From DASPJQ01 sp035299065 (GTDB lineage Bacteria > Bacteroidota > Bacteroidia > Flavobacteriales_D > UBA2798): a DNA stretch of 64,000 bases. This document shows, in pieces, positions 8,985 to 18,445 of the stretch. The stretch spans positions 1 to 64,000 of the forward strand of contig DATGXI010000047.1 of NCBI GenBank assembly GCA_035299065.1, written 5' to 3'. Position numbers and translations under genes: made by a program. Under the pieces are notes generated by a model, which ran no database searches, was not told the DNA's origin, and saw only the letters and a list, made by a program, of their open reading frames with translations. Each line of letters opens with the position of its first letter. Within the stretch, counting starts at the first letter, position 1.

Positions 8985-11071
8985 CTTACTATACGGAATT
9001 CAACCCGCCTGTTTTTCATCATGTTTTCTTCAGTTGTATTCGGGTACTTGGGGAATTTTTCTCCATGCCCGTATTTTATCATGCGCCTTGCATTTATGCC
9101 TTTTGCCGATAAATAGTTAAATACTGAAACTGCTCTTTGCTGGGACAGATTTTTATTAAATTCATCAGGCCCTTTATTATCCGTATGCGCGGTTATTTCC
9201 AATGTAAAAGTTGGGTGTTGGCTCAAATACTCTACAAGCGTGTCCAGGTAAGGAAAACCTTCAGGCTTAATTTCAGTTTTATTGTAATCAAATGTTATAA
9301 CTGTCAATTCAAATGTTTTGCCAGCCAATGCATCTAGCTGGTTAGCTGAAATAGCCTTTAGTTTTTCATCAGAGACCTCATACTGGGATGTTGATTTTAA
9401 ACTTTTATCAATTCCCTCAACCCGTGCCTGGGAAAAACCGGCTTTGTGAACTGAATCGTACAACGTTTTTAATCTTACAGGATTAGCCGAACCTCCAATT
9501 GTGTATTTGTACAGACTATCTTCGCTTAAATAATACTCCTTTACTCTTGAATGGAGATAGCTGAAATTTTCTTCGTTAATCTCTTTTCGTGTTGGAGATT
9601 CATCCAGAACCACTTTATAATTTACAGAAGTATCTTTTACCACTTTTTTTGTTTCATGCAAAGGAGTATCGTTTTTGACAATACGTTTATTGGTTTCAAG
9701 GCCCGATGTAACAACAATTTCCTTTTCAAAACACTTTTTTTTGAAATTTCCTTTATAATCAAGGGATGATGTAATACCTAGAACAACTTTATAAACACCG
9801 GGAGATTTAAACGCGTAGAAAACAGGTTCTTCTTCCAGAATTGTATTTTCAACCATCCAATAATTATGCAGGATTGAAAAATCAGTAAACGTTCCCACGT
9901 CTGTTTTTAAATGAAGTGTGTCAAATACCTTTAAGGTATCGGGCAATAACATTGAGGGTTGTCTGATATTCCGAACTTCAAGGTCATACGAAGCCTCGTT
10001 CATGTAAAGTTTATTGATTACGGTATCCAGAATATTTAAACTTACATGATACGTACCGGGTTTTTCATAACAATGTTCTGCCGACATTTTTTTTAACTTA
10101 TGGCCATCACCAAAATCCCATTCATACTTTAAAGGCGTTCCTTTCACATCGGTAGTAGCTTCTTCGGCAAATTCATAACACAAAATGCGCTCCTCGGAAG
10201 ACTCACAATCCTTAAATTCCGGATACGTAAAGTCGAATTGGTAAATCCTGTCTTTTCCCGATCTTGAAGATGAAAAATATCCATTACGCTCATTTGGCGT
10301 ACACCAATAGGCAAAATCATCGCCAGGACTATTAACTAACGTATCCAACAATAGCGGCTGATGAAAAACAAAATCAACACACTCGCTCTGGTATATATCA
10401 AGACCACCTTTTCCGCCTTGCCTGTTTGAAGCAAAATACAATTTTCCGGTAGCCGCAATAAACGGAAACATTTCATTCGAGGTGGTATTGATTTCAGGAC
10501 CCAGGTTTTTTGGTTTTGTCCAGTTCCCGTTTTCAAGCGTTGTCATGTACAGGTCTGTTCCTCCATAACCTCCGGGCATATCAGACACAAAAATCATACG
10601 ATCACCATTTTCATTCATCCAGGCCTGTGCGCATGAATATGCATTGCTGTTAAAATTAAAATCGGTTTGTGACCAGGCATTTTCATTGGCAGATAAGAAA
10701 TACAGTCCAAGCTTGTTTTTGCTTTTTTTTGTTACCGGGCCAATATTACGGGTAAGAACAGCCGATTGTTCACCTTTGTAGAAAAAAACAGGCCCATTGT
10801 TCAGGTTGGTAGTAAATATTCCTGGTAAATCACCTGTTTGATTATTTAATGTATCAATATAAACAACACCCAGTAAGCGGGAATTATCATTTTCATTCAC
10901 ATGTTTAATTACCCGAAAATTTTCCTGGGTTGAAACAACTACGTACCCCGTTTTATAGGGAACCAGCCCAAACGCTCCAGGGCTTATTTTCATTTCGTTT
11001 ACATGGCGTAATTTTTGCCCTGTAAGTACAAATGAAGAAAAAAATATGAGTATGAAGATTATTGATCTCAT
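8981..11071 (-). CDS. OmpA-family protein with PD40 and PKD domains
   Basis: A 696-residue envelope protein. A signal peptide ends near residue 19 (LTGQ). WD40-like PD40 repeats follow at about 140-290 (for example MIFVSDMPGGYGGTDLY and LYFASNRQGGKGGLDIY), then a PKD domain near 305-365 (YEWDFGDG). The C-terminal OmpA domain at about 585-696 carries ITAHTDNKG and LSQQRA, the conserved peptidoglycan-binding Asp and Arg. It probably anchors the PorP/adhesin module to peptidoglycan, as OmpA-type partners do in T9SS PorP operons. It starts 2 bp after the porP-like stop and overlaps the next gene by 4 bp. Confidence 0.92.
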   Translation of the reverse strand: MRSIIFILIFFSSFVLTGQKLRHVNEMKISPGAFGLVPYKTGYVVVSTQENFRVIKHVNENDNSRLLGVVYIDTLNNQTGDLPGIFTTNLNNGPVFFYKGEQSAVLTRNIGPVTKKSKNKLGLYFLSANENAWSQTDFNFNSNAYSCAQAWMNENGDRMIFVSDMPGGYGGTDLYMTTLENGNWTKPKNLGPEINTTSNEMFPFIAATGKLYFASNRQGGKGGLDIYQSECVDFVFHQPLLLDTLVNSPGDDFAYWCTPNERNGYFSSSRSGKDRIYQFDFTYPEFKDCESSEERILCYEFAEEATTDVKGTPLKYEWDFGDGHKLKKMSAEHCYEKPGTYHVSLNILDTVINKLYMNEASYDLEVRNIRQPSMLLPDTLKVFDTLHLKTDVGTFTDFSILHNYWMVENTILEEEPVFYAFKSPGVYKVVLGITSSLDYKGNFKKKCFEKEIVVTSGLETNKRIVKNDTPLHETKKVVKDTSVNYKVVLDESPTRKEINEENFSYLHSRVKEYYLSEDSLYKYTIGGSANPVRLKTLYDSVHKAGFSQARVEGIDKSLKSTSQYEVSDEKLKAISANQLDALAGKTFELTVITFDYNKTEIKPEGFPYLDTLVEYLSQHPTFTLEITAHTDNKGPDEFNKNLSQQRAVSVFNYLSAKGINARRMIKYGHGEKFPKYPNTTEENMMKNRRVEFRIVR

Positions 11072-11073
11072 TA

Positions 11074-11982
11074 CTAAAAAAGGCGAGGATTAACTGCGTT
11101 AACGGTTTGAAGGAAACAATACCTTATCATTAATTCATGCGATCCGAACTGATAATTTTTTAATGGCGATAAAGTCATATCATATGAATACCCTATCATA
11201 AACTGATCGTTTACGTGAAATTGAACCGGAAAAATTATGGCGTCTTCGGTCCTGTAGGAAACCCCTATGCCAATTTTATTCCATAACAACGCAATGAGGT
11301 TAAAATCGGCCTGTGGTGCTTTGCGCATATTCACTCTCAACAAGGCAGAAGGTTTAATGGTAAAATCGGTTCCTAATTTTAAGTAGAATCCCATTTGGGC
11401 ATGAAGGTTAAAGTTATCATAGCCATATTCAACCTGCGAAGAATTTCCTATTATTTTATTGGCCATGAAAAAAGGAAGGGATAAACCTGTAAAGAATAGC
11501 CGGTTATAAAAATAAATTCCAAAACCTGCATTTGGCAGAATATAAGTTGGAGACAAACCTGAAAATGAAGGGTCGTTTGCCTGTACGGTACTTACCTGAT
11601 TAAATGAAGATTTTAAAAATGAAGCCCCTCCCGTTAATCCAAAACAAAGCCGGCTGTTGTTCATTTTAATCCTGTATGCATAACTCAGGTAAATTCCGTT
11701 TTGTTTTGTGACACCAATTGCATCCCGAAAAAACATTAAACCCAATGCAATGTTTTCGTTTTTCAATGGGCTGTGCAACGTAAAATTTTGTGTTTCAGGT
11801 GCACCATCAAGACCCAGCCATTGCGAACGGTGACTTGCTGAACATGTAAACGCATTCATTGCCCCGGTATATGCGGGATTAACAACAAGGTTATTAAACA
11901 TGTATTGCGTGGTTAATGATGTATGCTGCGCTTTTAAACCACAGGCAAACACCAAACATAGTATGAATAGAATGACTTTCAT
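11074..11982 (-). CDS. Type IX secretion PorP/SprF family outer-membrane protein
   Basis: A 302-residue PorP/SprF-type protein. It has a signal peptide ending near QA (about residue 19) and the family hallmark of QYMFNNLVVNPAYTGA with SHRSQWLGLDGAP close behind. The rest reads as alternating beta-strands of an outer-membrane barrel. SprF-type proteins are needed for export or anchoring of a cognate large adhesin through T9SS, here probably the HYR-repeat protein encoded just upstream, whose stop overlaps this start by 4 bp. Length and motifs are normal. Confidence 0.93.
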   Translation of the reverse strand: MKVILFILCLVFACGLKAQHTSLTTQYMFNNLVVNPAYTGAMNAFTCSASHRSQWLGLDGAPETQNFTLHSPLKNENIALGLMFFRDAIGVTKQNGIYLSYAYRIKMNNSRLCFGLTGGASFLKSSFNQVSTVQANDPSFSGLSPTYILPNAGFGIYFYNRLFFTGLSLPFFMANKIIGNSSQVEYGYDNFNLHAQMGFYLKLGTDFTIKPSALLRVNMRKAPQADFNLIALLWNKIGIGVSYRTEDAIIFPVQFHVNDQFMIGYSYDMTLSPLKNYQFGSHELMIRYCFLQTVNAVNPRLF

Positions 11983-14900
11983 TTTTGTTTTAAAATTACA
12001 TAACCAGTATAAGCCGGGAAAAATGGAACTGTTACTATATAATAGTATGTATCGTCAGGCAGCATATAGTTATTTTTATCGGTACCCTTCCAGTCATTTT
12101 TATAATTGACCGCTTCGTACACAACCTGCCCCCACCTATTGAAAACCTGCAATGTATTTTCAGTTTTATCAATATTTTTTATCTCCAGCACATCATTTAT
12201 CCCGTCTTCATTTGGAGAAAATCCTTGTGGAATAAACAAATCGTTAACGTAAATTATAACTTCATCACGTACAGCAGGACAAACTCCGTTACTAACTGTC
12301 CAAATACATAAATTACTTCCTACGTGAAGGTTGTTTACTACCGAATTTGGATGAGAGGCCAATTCAAAACTGGTTGCTTCTGAAATTGAAGCCCAGTTAC
12401 CCGTTCCAATTACGGTATCAGGTGCGTCCATTACAGAAGAGGTTGTAAAGTCAAGGTACTGATCAGGTCCCGCATCTGCTACAGGTGCTTCCCAAAATAA
12501 AACACTAACGGTATCTGTACTCACGCAATTCCAATTTGTTTCTGACAAACAAAAAACGGCAATCCCCTGTTGTGACACAGTTACTGAGGTACTTGCCTGA
12601 GTTGTGTCGGTAATCAACGCATTTAATGACGACCAATCAATACTTCCAACCGAAGGAATTGCATTGAGCGTTGTTGTAAAACCGCAAATTTCCAAAGTCT
12701 GGCCCGCTTCTGGTGCTGGTTGTAAATACACCATAATCGTATCGTTAAGTGATTCCTTACACTGTGCCATACCAACGGTATACGTTACAACCTGTTGACC
12801 TGAAATACCAGCCGGTTCAAAATAATTTCCACTTATACTGCTGCCATTCCAAACACCACTGGATGTTCCTGTGACAAGTATTGACAGGTTTATTGGAGAA
12901 ACGCTGCTGCAAATGGTATCGGTTACAAAAGACCAGCCCGGATCAACATCAGGAGCAACGTAAAAAGAATGACTTGTTGTATCGGTACAAAAACTTACAC
13001 CTGTAACATACATTAACGAGGAGTTTATATTTCCTAAACCTGAAGGATTAAACAATGGCAGGGCCAAACCTGGTCCTCCACTCCATATGCCGGTGGTGTC
13101 GGCCGATGTGCTTAACAATGAATTTAGCGTGATTAACCCGCTTGCCTCACAAATGGTATCGCCAATGCTCCAATCTGAATTATATTCCGGAAGTATTCTT
13201 ATTGTAGCGGTGCCTGTATCACTGCAATATCCATTTGTCACAACATGATAAATAGTATATAATCCGGCTAGCGAAAGTGAGGGATTTAATAAATCACCTG
13301 ATATGGCAAGTCCACTGGTTGAGTAAAAATTACTTGTTTCACCGGGATTTAACGTGACAAATGCTGAAAGATCAAATAATGTTGAATTAAAACAAAATGT
13401 ATCGGGAACAATGCTGAGAAATTGTGGATATATAACAGGCAATACTGTAATATCAAAAGCGCAGGTTGAAAAATTGCCGGCCGAATCGGTGAAGGTATAT
13501 TCCTGATGGGTTGTACCCGTTGGAAAAACATCGCCAGAAGTATACCCCGTACCATCGATCTGTGTTACGGTTACGGACGAACAATTATCGTTTGCAGAAG
13601 GAGGAAAATAAAAAATAAGCGAATCACAGCCTGTAACACCTCCAGGGCAAGAAAACACTTGCGGAGCTTCAGAATCATTAACCGTAACTGTAAAGTCACA
13701 CACAGAAATATTTCCCGAGGCATCAATGGCTTGGTAAGAAATTAACGTATTACCTAATGGAAAAACCGATCCCGGGGCCGGGCCATTTGTTTGTGTGATG
13801 GTAGAACCTGAACAATTATCGTTAACTGTTGGTGCAGTCCACGAAACAGGCGAATTGCATTGGCCTGGCGCATTTGAAACAACAATATCTGATGGACATC
13901 CTGTGATGAAAGGAGTCTCATCATCTGTAACCGTAATTGTAAACGAACACAATGACGCATTGCCTGAAGCATCAGTAGCTGTATAAACAACGGAAGAAAC
14001 GCCAATAGGAAATGCCGATCCTGGCGTGAGCCCACTTGTTTGAACTATGGTGCTTCCGCTACAATTGTCAAACTGCGTTGGTGCTATCCACGTTACAATA
14101 GCTGAACAATTTCCGGAATCGTTTGAGACTGATATATTGGAAGGACAGGCTACTATTACCGGATTTTCGGTGTCGTTAACAGTTACTGTGAATGTACACA
14201 GTGTTGTATTTCCTGAAGCATCGGTAGCTGTATAACAAATGGTGGTCAACCCTATTGGAAATGCAGATCCAGGCGGAAGTCCGGCTGTTTGAACAACAGT
14301 TGTTCCCGTGCAATTGTCAGTAGCCGCTGGAATGGCCCATGTTGCATTTGCTGTACATAGGCCTGCATTGTTATTGAGTGTTATATTTGATGGACATGAA
14401 GTGAACACCGGAATTTCATTATCACTAATGGTAATGGTGAATGAGCAGGTTGATGAATTGCCGGCAGCGTCAGTTGCTGTATAGGTAACGGTTGAAGTTC
14501 CCTTGGGGAATGATGAGCCGGAAGGTAATCCTGTGGTTTGGGCAATTGTCGCGCCAGGACAATTGTCGCTCACCGTTGGTGCGGTCCACGTTATATTGGC
14601 TGAACAATTTCCGGGTGAAGTATTGGCTGTTATGGGTAATGGACAACCTGAAATCACAGGGGTTTCATTATCGTTAACAGTAATGGTGAAAGAACAGGTT
14701 GTTGAATTTCCTGCCGCATCAGTTGCTGTATAGATGATGGTTGAAACGCCTTTTGGAAACGCTGAACCGGAAGGAGCACCTGCAGTTTGCACGATGGTTG
14801 CTCCCGAACAATTATCTGTTACTGTTGGAGCAGTCCATGCAACAACTTTGCTGCATAAACCTGTAGAGGTGGTTGTCACAATTGGTGAAGGACAGGAAAC

Positions 14901-17900
14901 AATAACAGGCAATTGATTATCCACGACAGTAATAGTAAATGAACATGTATTTGTATTGCCCACGGCATCGGTTGCTGTATATGTCACCGTTGAAATTCCT
15001 TTTGGAAATGCCGAACCGGGAGGCAAGCCGGCTGTTTGCACAATAGTTGCACCCGGACAATTATCGGTTGTGGAAGGTGGTCCCCAAGACACAACTGCCG
15101 TACATGATCCTGGTGACGCATTAACTGTTATCGATGAGGGACAACCTACGATTGCAGGTAATTGTGCATCGGACACAGTAACCGTGAAAGTACATGTTGT
15201 AGTATTTCCCACTGCATCAGTAGCTGTGTAAACAATGGTTGATATTCCTTTTGGAAATGCCGATCCTGATGGCAAACCGGCAGTTTGTATTATTGTTGCT
15301 CCAGCACAATTATCACTAACCGTTGGAAGTGTCCATGTTACCACTGCACTGCATAGTCCTGCCGTTGTATTTACAGCTATTGGTGAAGGGCAACTGCTGA
15401 TGACCGGCAATTCGTTATCGTTAACTGTTACGGTAAATGTGCAGGTGGATGAATTACCCGCAGCATCGGTTGCAGTATAGGTAATGGTTGAAATGCCTTT
15501 TGGAAACGCTGAGCCGGACGGCAAACCCGCTGTTTGATTTATTGTTGCACCCGGACAATTATCACTTACCGTAGGTGCTGTCCACGTTATATTTGCCGAA
15601 CAATTTCCCGGTGACGTATTTGTTGTTATTGACGCTGGACAGCCTGAAATAACAGGATTTTGATTGTCATTTACTGTAATTGTGAATGTACAGGTTGCCG
15701 TATTTCCTGCCGCATCAGTAGCTGTATAGGTAATAGTTGAAATTCCTTTTGGAAAAGCTGACCCTGAAGGAGAGCCTGCTGTTTGTGTAATTGTTGCTCC
15801 GGGGCAGTTATCTGTTACTGTTGGAGCGGTCCATGTTACTACCCGGCTGCATAAACCAGCGGCAGTATTTGTTACGATTGCAGCCGGACATGATGCTATA
15901 ACAGGATTTTGATTGTCGATAACGCTAACCGTGAATGAACAGGTTGTGGTGTTACCTGCCGCATCGGTTGCCGTGTATACTATATTTGTTGTTCCCTTTG
16001 GGAATACTGAACCCGAAGGCAAGCCACTTGTTTGTGTTATGGTAGCACCAGGGCAATTATCACTTGCTGTTGGGGCAACCCAGGTTACTACAGCGCTGCA
16101 TAATCCAGCCGAGGTATTTACCGTTATTGTTGAGGGACAATTATTGATGACAGGTAATTCGTTATCGGTAACCGTAACCGTGAAAGAACAGGTTGATGAA
16201 AGTCCTGAAACATTATTTGCTGTATATGCAATAGACGTGACCCCTATCGGGAATGCTGAACCCGGTGCAGGTCCGCTGGTTTGTACAATGGTTGAACCAG
16301 GGCAAACATCAGAAACAGTGGGAGTGGTCCATGAAACTGTTTGAGCACAAGTACCAGATGCGTTAAAAACAGTAATTGATGCAGGACATCCTGCAATTAC
16401 AGGGGTAGTTGTGGGATAAGTTGCTGTTACAATATTCGAAAAAACGTACCCGCATAAATCCGTTTTTAAACGTGCCCTGAATTTTATGCTTGAACCTGTT
16501 GGCGTATACACCAACGTATCGTTATTTGCTCCTGCAACATTATTCCATGTTGTACCACCATCAATGGAAACCTGCCATTGGATTACACCTGTTGAACCAG
16601 TTAAATAAAGCGTCACCGGGGAACCAGGACAATAATTTAAAGAAGCTGCAGAAGCTGTACCGGCCACTGGTGGAGACGTACAACAGGGATAAAAATTTGT
16701 TGAGCCGGCATTAAATTCAGATACAAAAAAGTTTTGTGAGGCTGATGTGGTCACGTTTACCGAACCGAAATTAAAATTGGTTGAGTATTCTCCCGTTACA
16801 AAAACTTTTGTGTTGCGGTAGGTTGCTATTCCGTAACCCATGTCATCGCCCGAACTAATACACGCCTTTGTCCATACATGAACTCCATCAGTTCGGTACT
16901 TTGCAATAAATACTTCTTTACTTAATGCGCCTGAAATGGTTGTATCAGGGGCTCCAAAAGGATTACTCCTTAATGTTCCTGTGGCGTAAACGTATCCATG
17001 ATGATCGGTAGCAAGGTCATAAATTATATCCTCATGATCCACTCCTCCACCCATTCGCTTTACCCAGGCATCAATACCTGTAGATTTATTCAAACGGGCT
17101 ATAAAAGCGAAGTCATGGTCACCGGTTGACATGGTTGATGATGGGTCTGTACTTGGAAAAACAGGATTATCATGAATTGTTCCTGCAATGTATACGCCAT
17201 AACAATCAGCTGCTATTGCAAAACCCGTTATGTTATTTGACCCTGTATTTCGAATGTTTTTTGCCCAGGTTAGAACTCCCGCATCATTAACCGCATATGT
17301 AAATATATCGGCATTGGTTCCTCCATTGGTTAATATTGGGCTTGCCAGTAACGTTCCTGCAGGAGTAGTAAACCGCATGTTTGTTCCCTGCATCAAACCA
17401 ATTACATAGACTGAATTTTCAAATGCACAAATGTCCATTTTCATGTATTGAGGAGAAAAATTATCGTCATAGTCATCCTCATCACTTTTTGCTTCAATCA
17501 TCCACTGGGAAACTCCATTAAAATTGGTTTTCAATAAAAAAGTATTGATTTTGTTATAGGTTGATTCTACCGGTAAACCACCAATTGCAGCACCCGCTTC
17601 TTTTTCATACACCCCACATATAAAAACCCCGTTGGCATTGGTTGTAATCCCCAGCCCTTCGTCAAACTTATTTCCACCACTGCTAAATGTCCATCTTAAC
17701 ATGCCGGCCGGGTCGTAAGAAGCATAAAATATCTGCTCCTTCTTTCCGGGTTCTGAAATACTGGTAAACGTTCCCCCTACTGAATAAAACCTGGCGTTTT
17801 CATAAAAATAACCTGTCAGGTAAACATTTCCGTCAGGTCCAACGCTTATTGCAACAGCTTCATCATCTTCATTTCCACCAATATTAACAACCCATTGCGT

Positions 17901-18212
17901 AACACCCGAAAAATTCATTTTTATCAAAAAACCATCATCTTTACCATTATTGGTTCCACCATTCATTTGCGAAGAAGGAATGGAGGGAAATGTTGAGCTA
18001 TTCCTGAATTTGCCAACAGCGTAAATGAATTGGTTAACACTATCAATTGCAATTGCATTTCCTATTTCAGCACTGCTTGTTGAAGCACTAAAAACGGGGA
18101 CAGGTGCCGCTTGTACATTACCTGTTAAAAAAAGGCAAATGCTAGTGGTTCCCAATATGAGAATCAGATGACGATGACAAATCCTATGCCGTATTTTAAA
18201 AGACCAAAGCAC
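11979..18212 (-). CDS. Giant HYR-repeat surface protein with T9SS type B sorting domain
   Basis: A 2077-residue probable adhesin. It starts with GTG; a basic stretch and hydrophobic core end at GNVQA (about residue 35). Residues 40-520 hold SBBP-like beta-propeller repeats (GNVYLTGYF, GVYIAGTI). An Ig-like segment follows, then twelve HYR repeats of about 83 residues (roughly 600-1590), each with a CP pair and SCPxxI / NCPGATI / GSAFPKG motifs. Further Ig-like segments lead to the gliding-motility-associated C-terminal domain (about 1990-2077; FSPNEDGINDVLEI, NRWGQVVYE), the type B signal for T9SS export. It heads the operon with porP-like, ompA-like and a secreted unknown. Confidence 0.93.
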   Translation of the reverse strand: MLWSFKIRHRICHRHLILILGTTSICLFLTGNVQAAPVPVFSASTSSAEIGNAIAIDSVNQFIYAVGKFRNSSTFPSIPSSQMNGGTNNGKDDGFLIKMNFSGVTQWVVNIGGNEDDEAVAISVGPDGNVYLTGYFYENARFYSVGGTFTSISEPGKKEQIFYASYDPAGMLRWTFSSGGNKFDEGLGITTNANGVFICGVYEKEAGAAIGGLPVESTYNKINTFLLKTNFNGVSQWMIEAKSDEDDYDDNFSPQYMKMDICAFENSVYVIGLMQGTNMRFTTPAGTLLASPILTNGGTNADIFTYAVNDAGVLTWAKNIRNTGSNNITGFAIAADCYGVYIAGTIHDNPVFPSTDPSSTMSTGDHDFAFIARLNKSTGIDAWVKRMGGGVDHEDIIYDLATDHHGYVYATGTLRSNPFGAPDTTISGALSKEVFIAKYRTDGVHVWTKACISSGDDMGYGIATYRNTKVFVTGEYSTNFNFGSVNVTTSASQNFFVSEFNAGSTNFYPCCTSPPVAGTASAASLNYCPGSPVTLYLTGSTGVIQWQVSIDGGTTWNNVAGANNDTLVYTPTGSSIKFRARLKTDLCGYVFSNIVTATYPTTTPVIAGCPASITVFNASGTCAQTVSWTTPTVSDVCPGSTIVQTSGPAPGSAFPIGVTSIAYTANNVSGLSSTCSFTVTVTDNELPVINNCPSTITVNTSAGLCSAVVTWVAPTASDNCPGATITQTSGLPSGSVFPKGTTNIVYTATDAAGNTTTCSFTVSVIDNQNPVIASCPAAIVTNTAAGLCSRVVTWTAPTVTDNCPGATITQTAGSPSGSAFPKGISTITYTATDAAGNTATCTFTITVNDNQNPVISGCPASITTNTSPGNCSANITWTAPTVSDNCPGATINQTAGLPSGSAFPKGISTITYTATDAAGNSSTCTFTVTVNDNELPVISSCPSPIAVNTTAGLCSAVVTWTLPTVSDNCAGATIIQTAGLPSGSAFPKGISTIVYTATDAVGNTTTCTFTVTVSDAQLPAIVGCPSSITVNASPGSCTAVVSWGPPSTTDNCPGATIVQTAGLPPGSAFPKGISTVTYTATDAVGNTNTCSFTITVVDNQLPVIVSCPSPIVTTTSTGLCSKVVAWTAPTVTDNCSGATIVQTAGAPSGSAFPKGVSTIIYTATDAAGNSTTCSFTITVNDNETPVISGCPLPITANTSPGNCSANITWTAPTVSDNCPGATIAQTTGLPSGSSFPKGTSTVTYTATDAAGNSSTCSFTITISDNEIPVFTSCPSNITLNNNAGLCTANATWAIPAATDNCTGTTVVQTAGLPPGSAFPIGLTTICYTATDASGNTTLCTFTVTVNDTENPVIVACPSNISVSNDSGNCSAIVTWIAPTQFDNCSGSTIVQTSGLTPGSAFPIGVSSVVYTATDASGNASLCSFTITVTDDETPFITGCPSDIVVSNAPGQCNSPVSWTAPTVNDNCSGSTITQTNGPAPGSVFPLGNTLISYQAIDASGNISVCDFTVTVNDSEAPQVFSCPGGVTGCDSLIFYFPPSANDNCSSVTVTQIDGTGYTSGDVFPTGTTHQEYTFTDSAGNFSTCAFDITVLPVIYPQFLSIVPDTFCFNSTLFDLSAFVTLNPGETSNFYSTSGLAISGDLLNPSLSLAGLYTIYHVVTNGYCSDTGTATIRILPEYNSDWSIGDTICEASGLITLNSLLSTSADTTGIWSGGPGLALPLFNPSGLGNINSSLMYVTGVSFCTDTTSHSFYVAPDVDPGWSFVTDTICSSVSPINLSILVTGTSSGVWNGSSISGNYFEPAGISGQQVVTYTVGMAQCKESLNDTIMVYLQPAPEAGQTLEICGFTTTLNAIPSVGSIDWSSLNALITDTTQASTSVTVSQQGIAVFCLSETNWNCVSTDTVSVLFWEAPVADAGPDQYLDFTTSSVMDAPDTVIGTGNWASISEATSFELASHPNSVVNNLHVGSNLCIWTVSNGVCPAVRDEVIIYVNDLFIPQGFSPNEDGINDVLEIKNIDKTENTLQVFNRWGQVVYEAVNYKNDWKGTDKNNYMLPDDTYYYIVTVPFFPAYTGYVILKQK
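13440..16410 (-). repeat. Array of twelve HYR-encoding repeats
   Basis: Within the giant surface protein, a unit of about 249 bp (83 codons) is repeated twelve times with strong similarity at DNA level. Recurring stretches such as TTTGGAAA(T/C)GC and GCATC(A/G)GT(T/A)GCTGTAT appear at constant spacing. The outer copies are more divergent than the central ones. The antisense strand of the array carries a set of open frames that are side effects of this repetition. Confidence 0.9.
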
Positions 18213-18445
18213 GGCCCATTGGTTTAATTTGTTTTTTCATGCCACCAAATTATTGTATTTAAAAGAGAGGCCCTTACACTATTCCCAAATAAAATAACAT
18301 AATCACAATGCTCCTGAATTGAGAATTAACCGAAACAAGAAAATGGGAATAAAAATTGTGCAAACTATAATGTGATTCGTGTAAAAAAGACTGTTGGAAA
18401 AAAAGGACTTTTAAAGTACCAATAATTTCAACATACTAAAACACC

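Noticed and set aside
13754..14035. Minus-strand frame inside the HYR region in another phase
   Set aside because: It is a frame-shifted reading of the repeats with no independent start.
14047..16344. Series of plus-strand open frames opposite the giant surface protein
   Set aside because: They recur with the HYR repeat period and are the antisense of the repeats; no start signal or family match.
18213..18445. Inverted ATTCCCA/TGGGAAT and CACAAT/ATTGTG pairs in the divergent gap before the phosphatase sensor
   Set aside because: The pairs are far apart and interleaved instead of nested, so they form no simple hairpin; no promoter consensus is near, and chance is sufficient.
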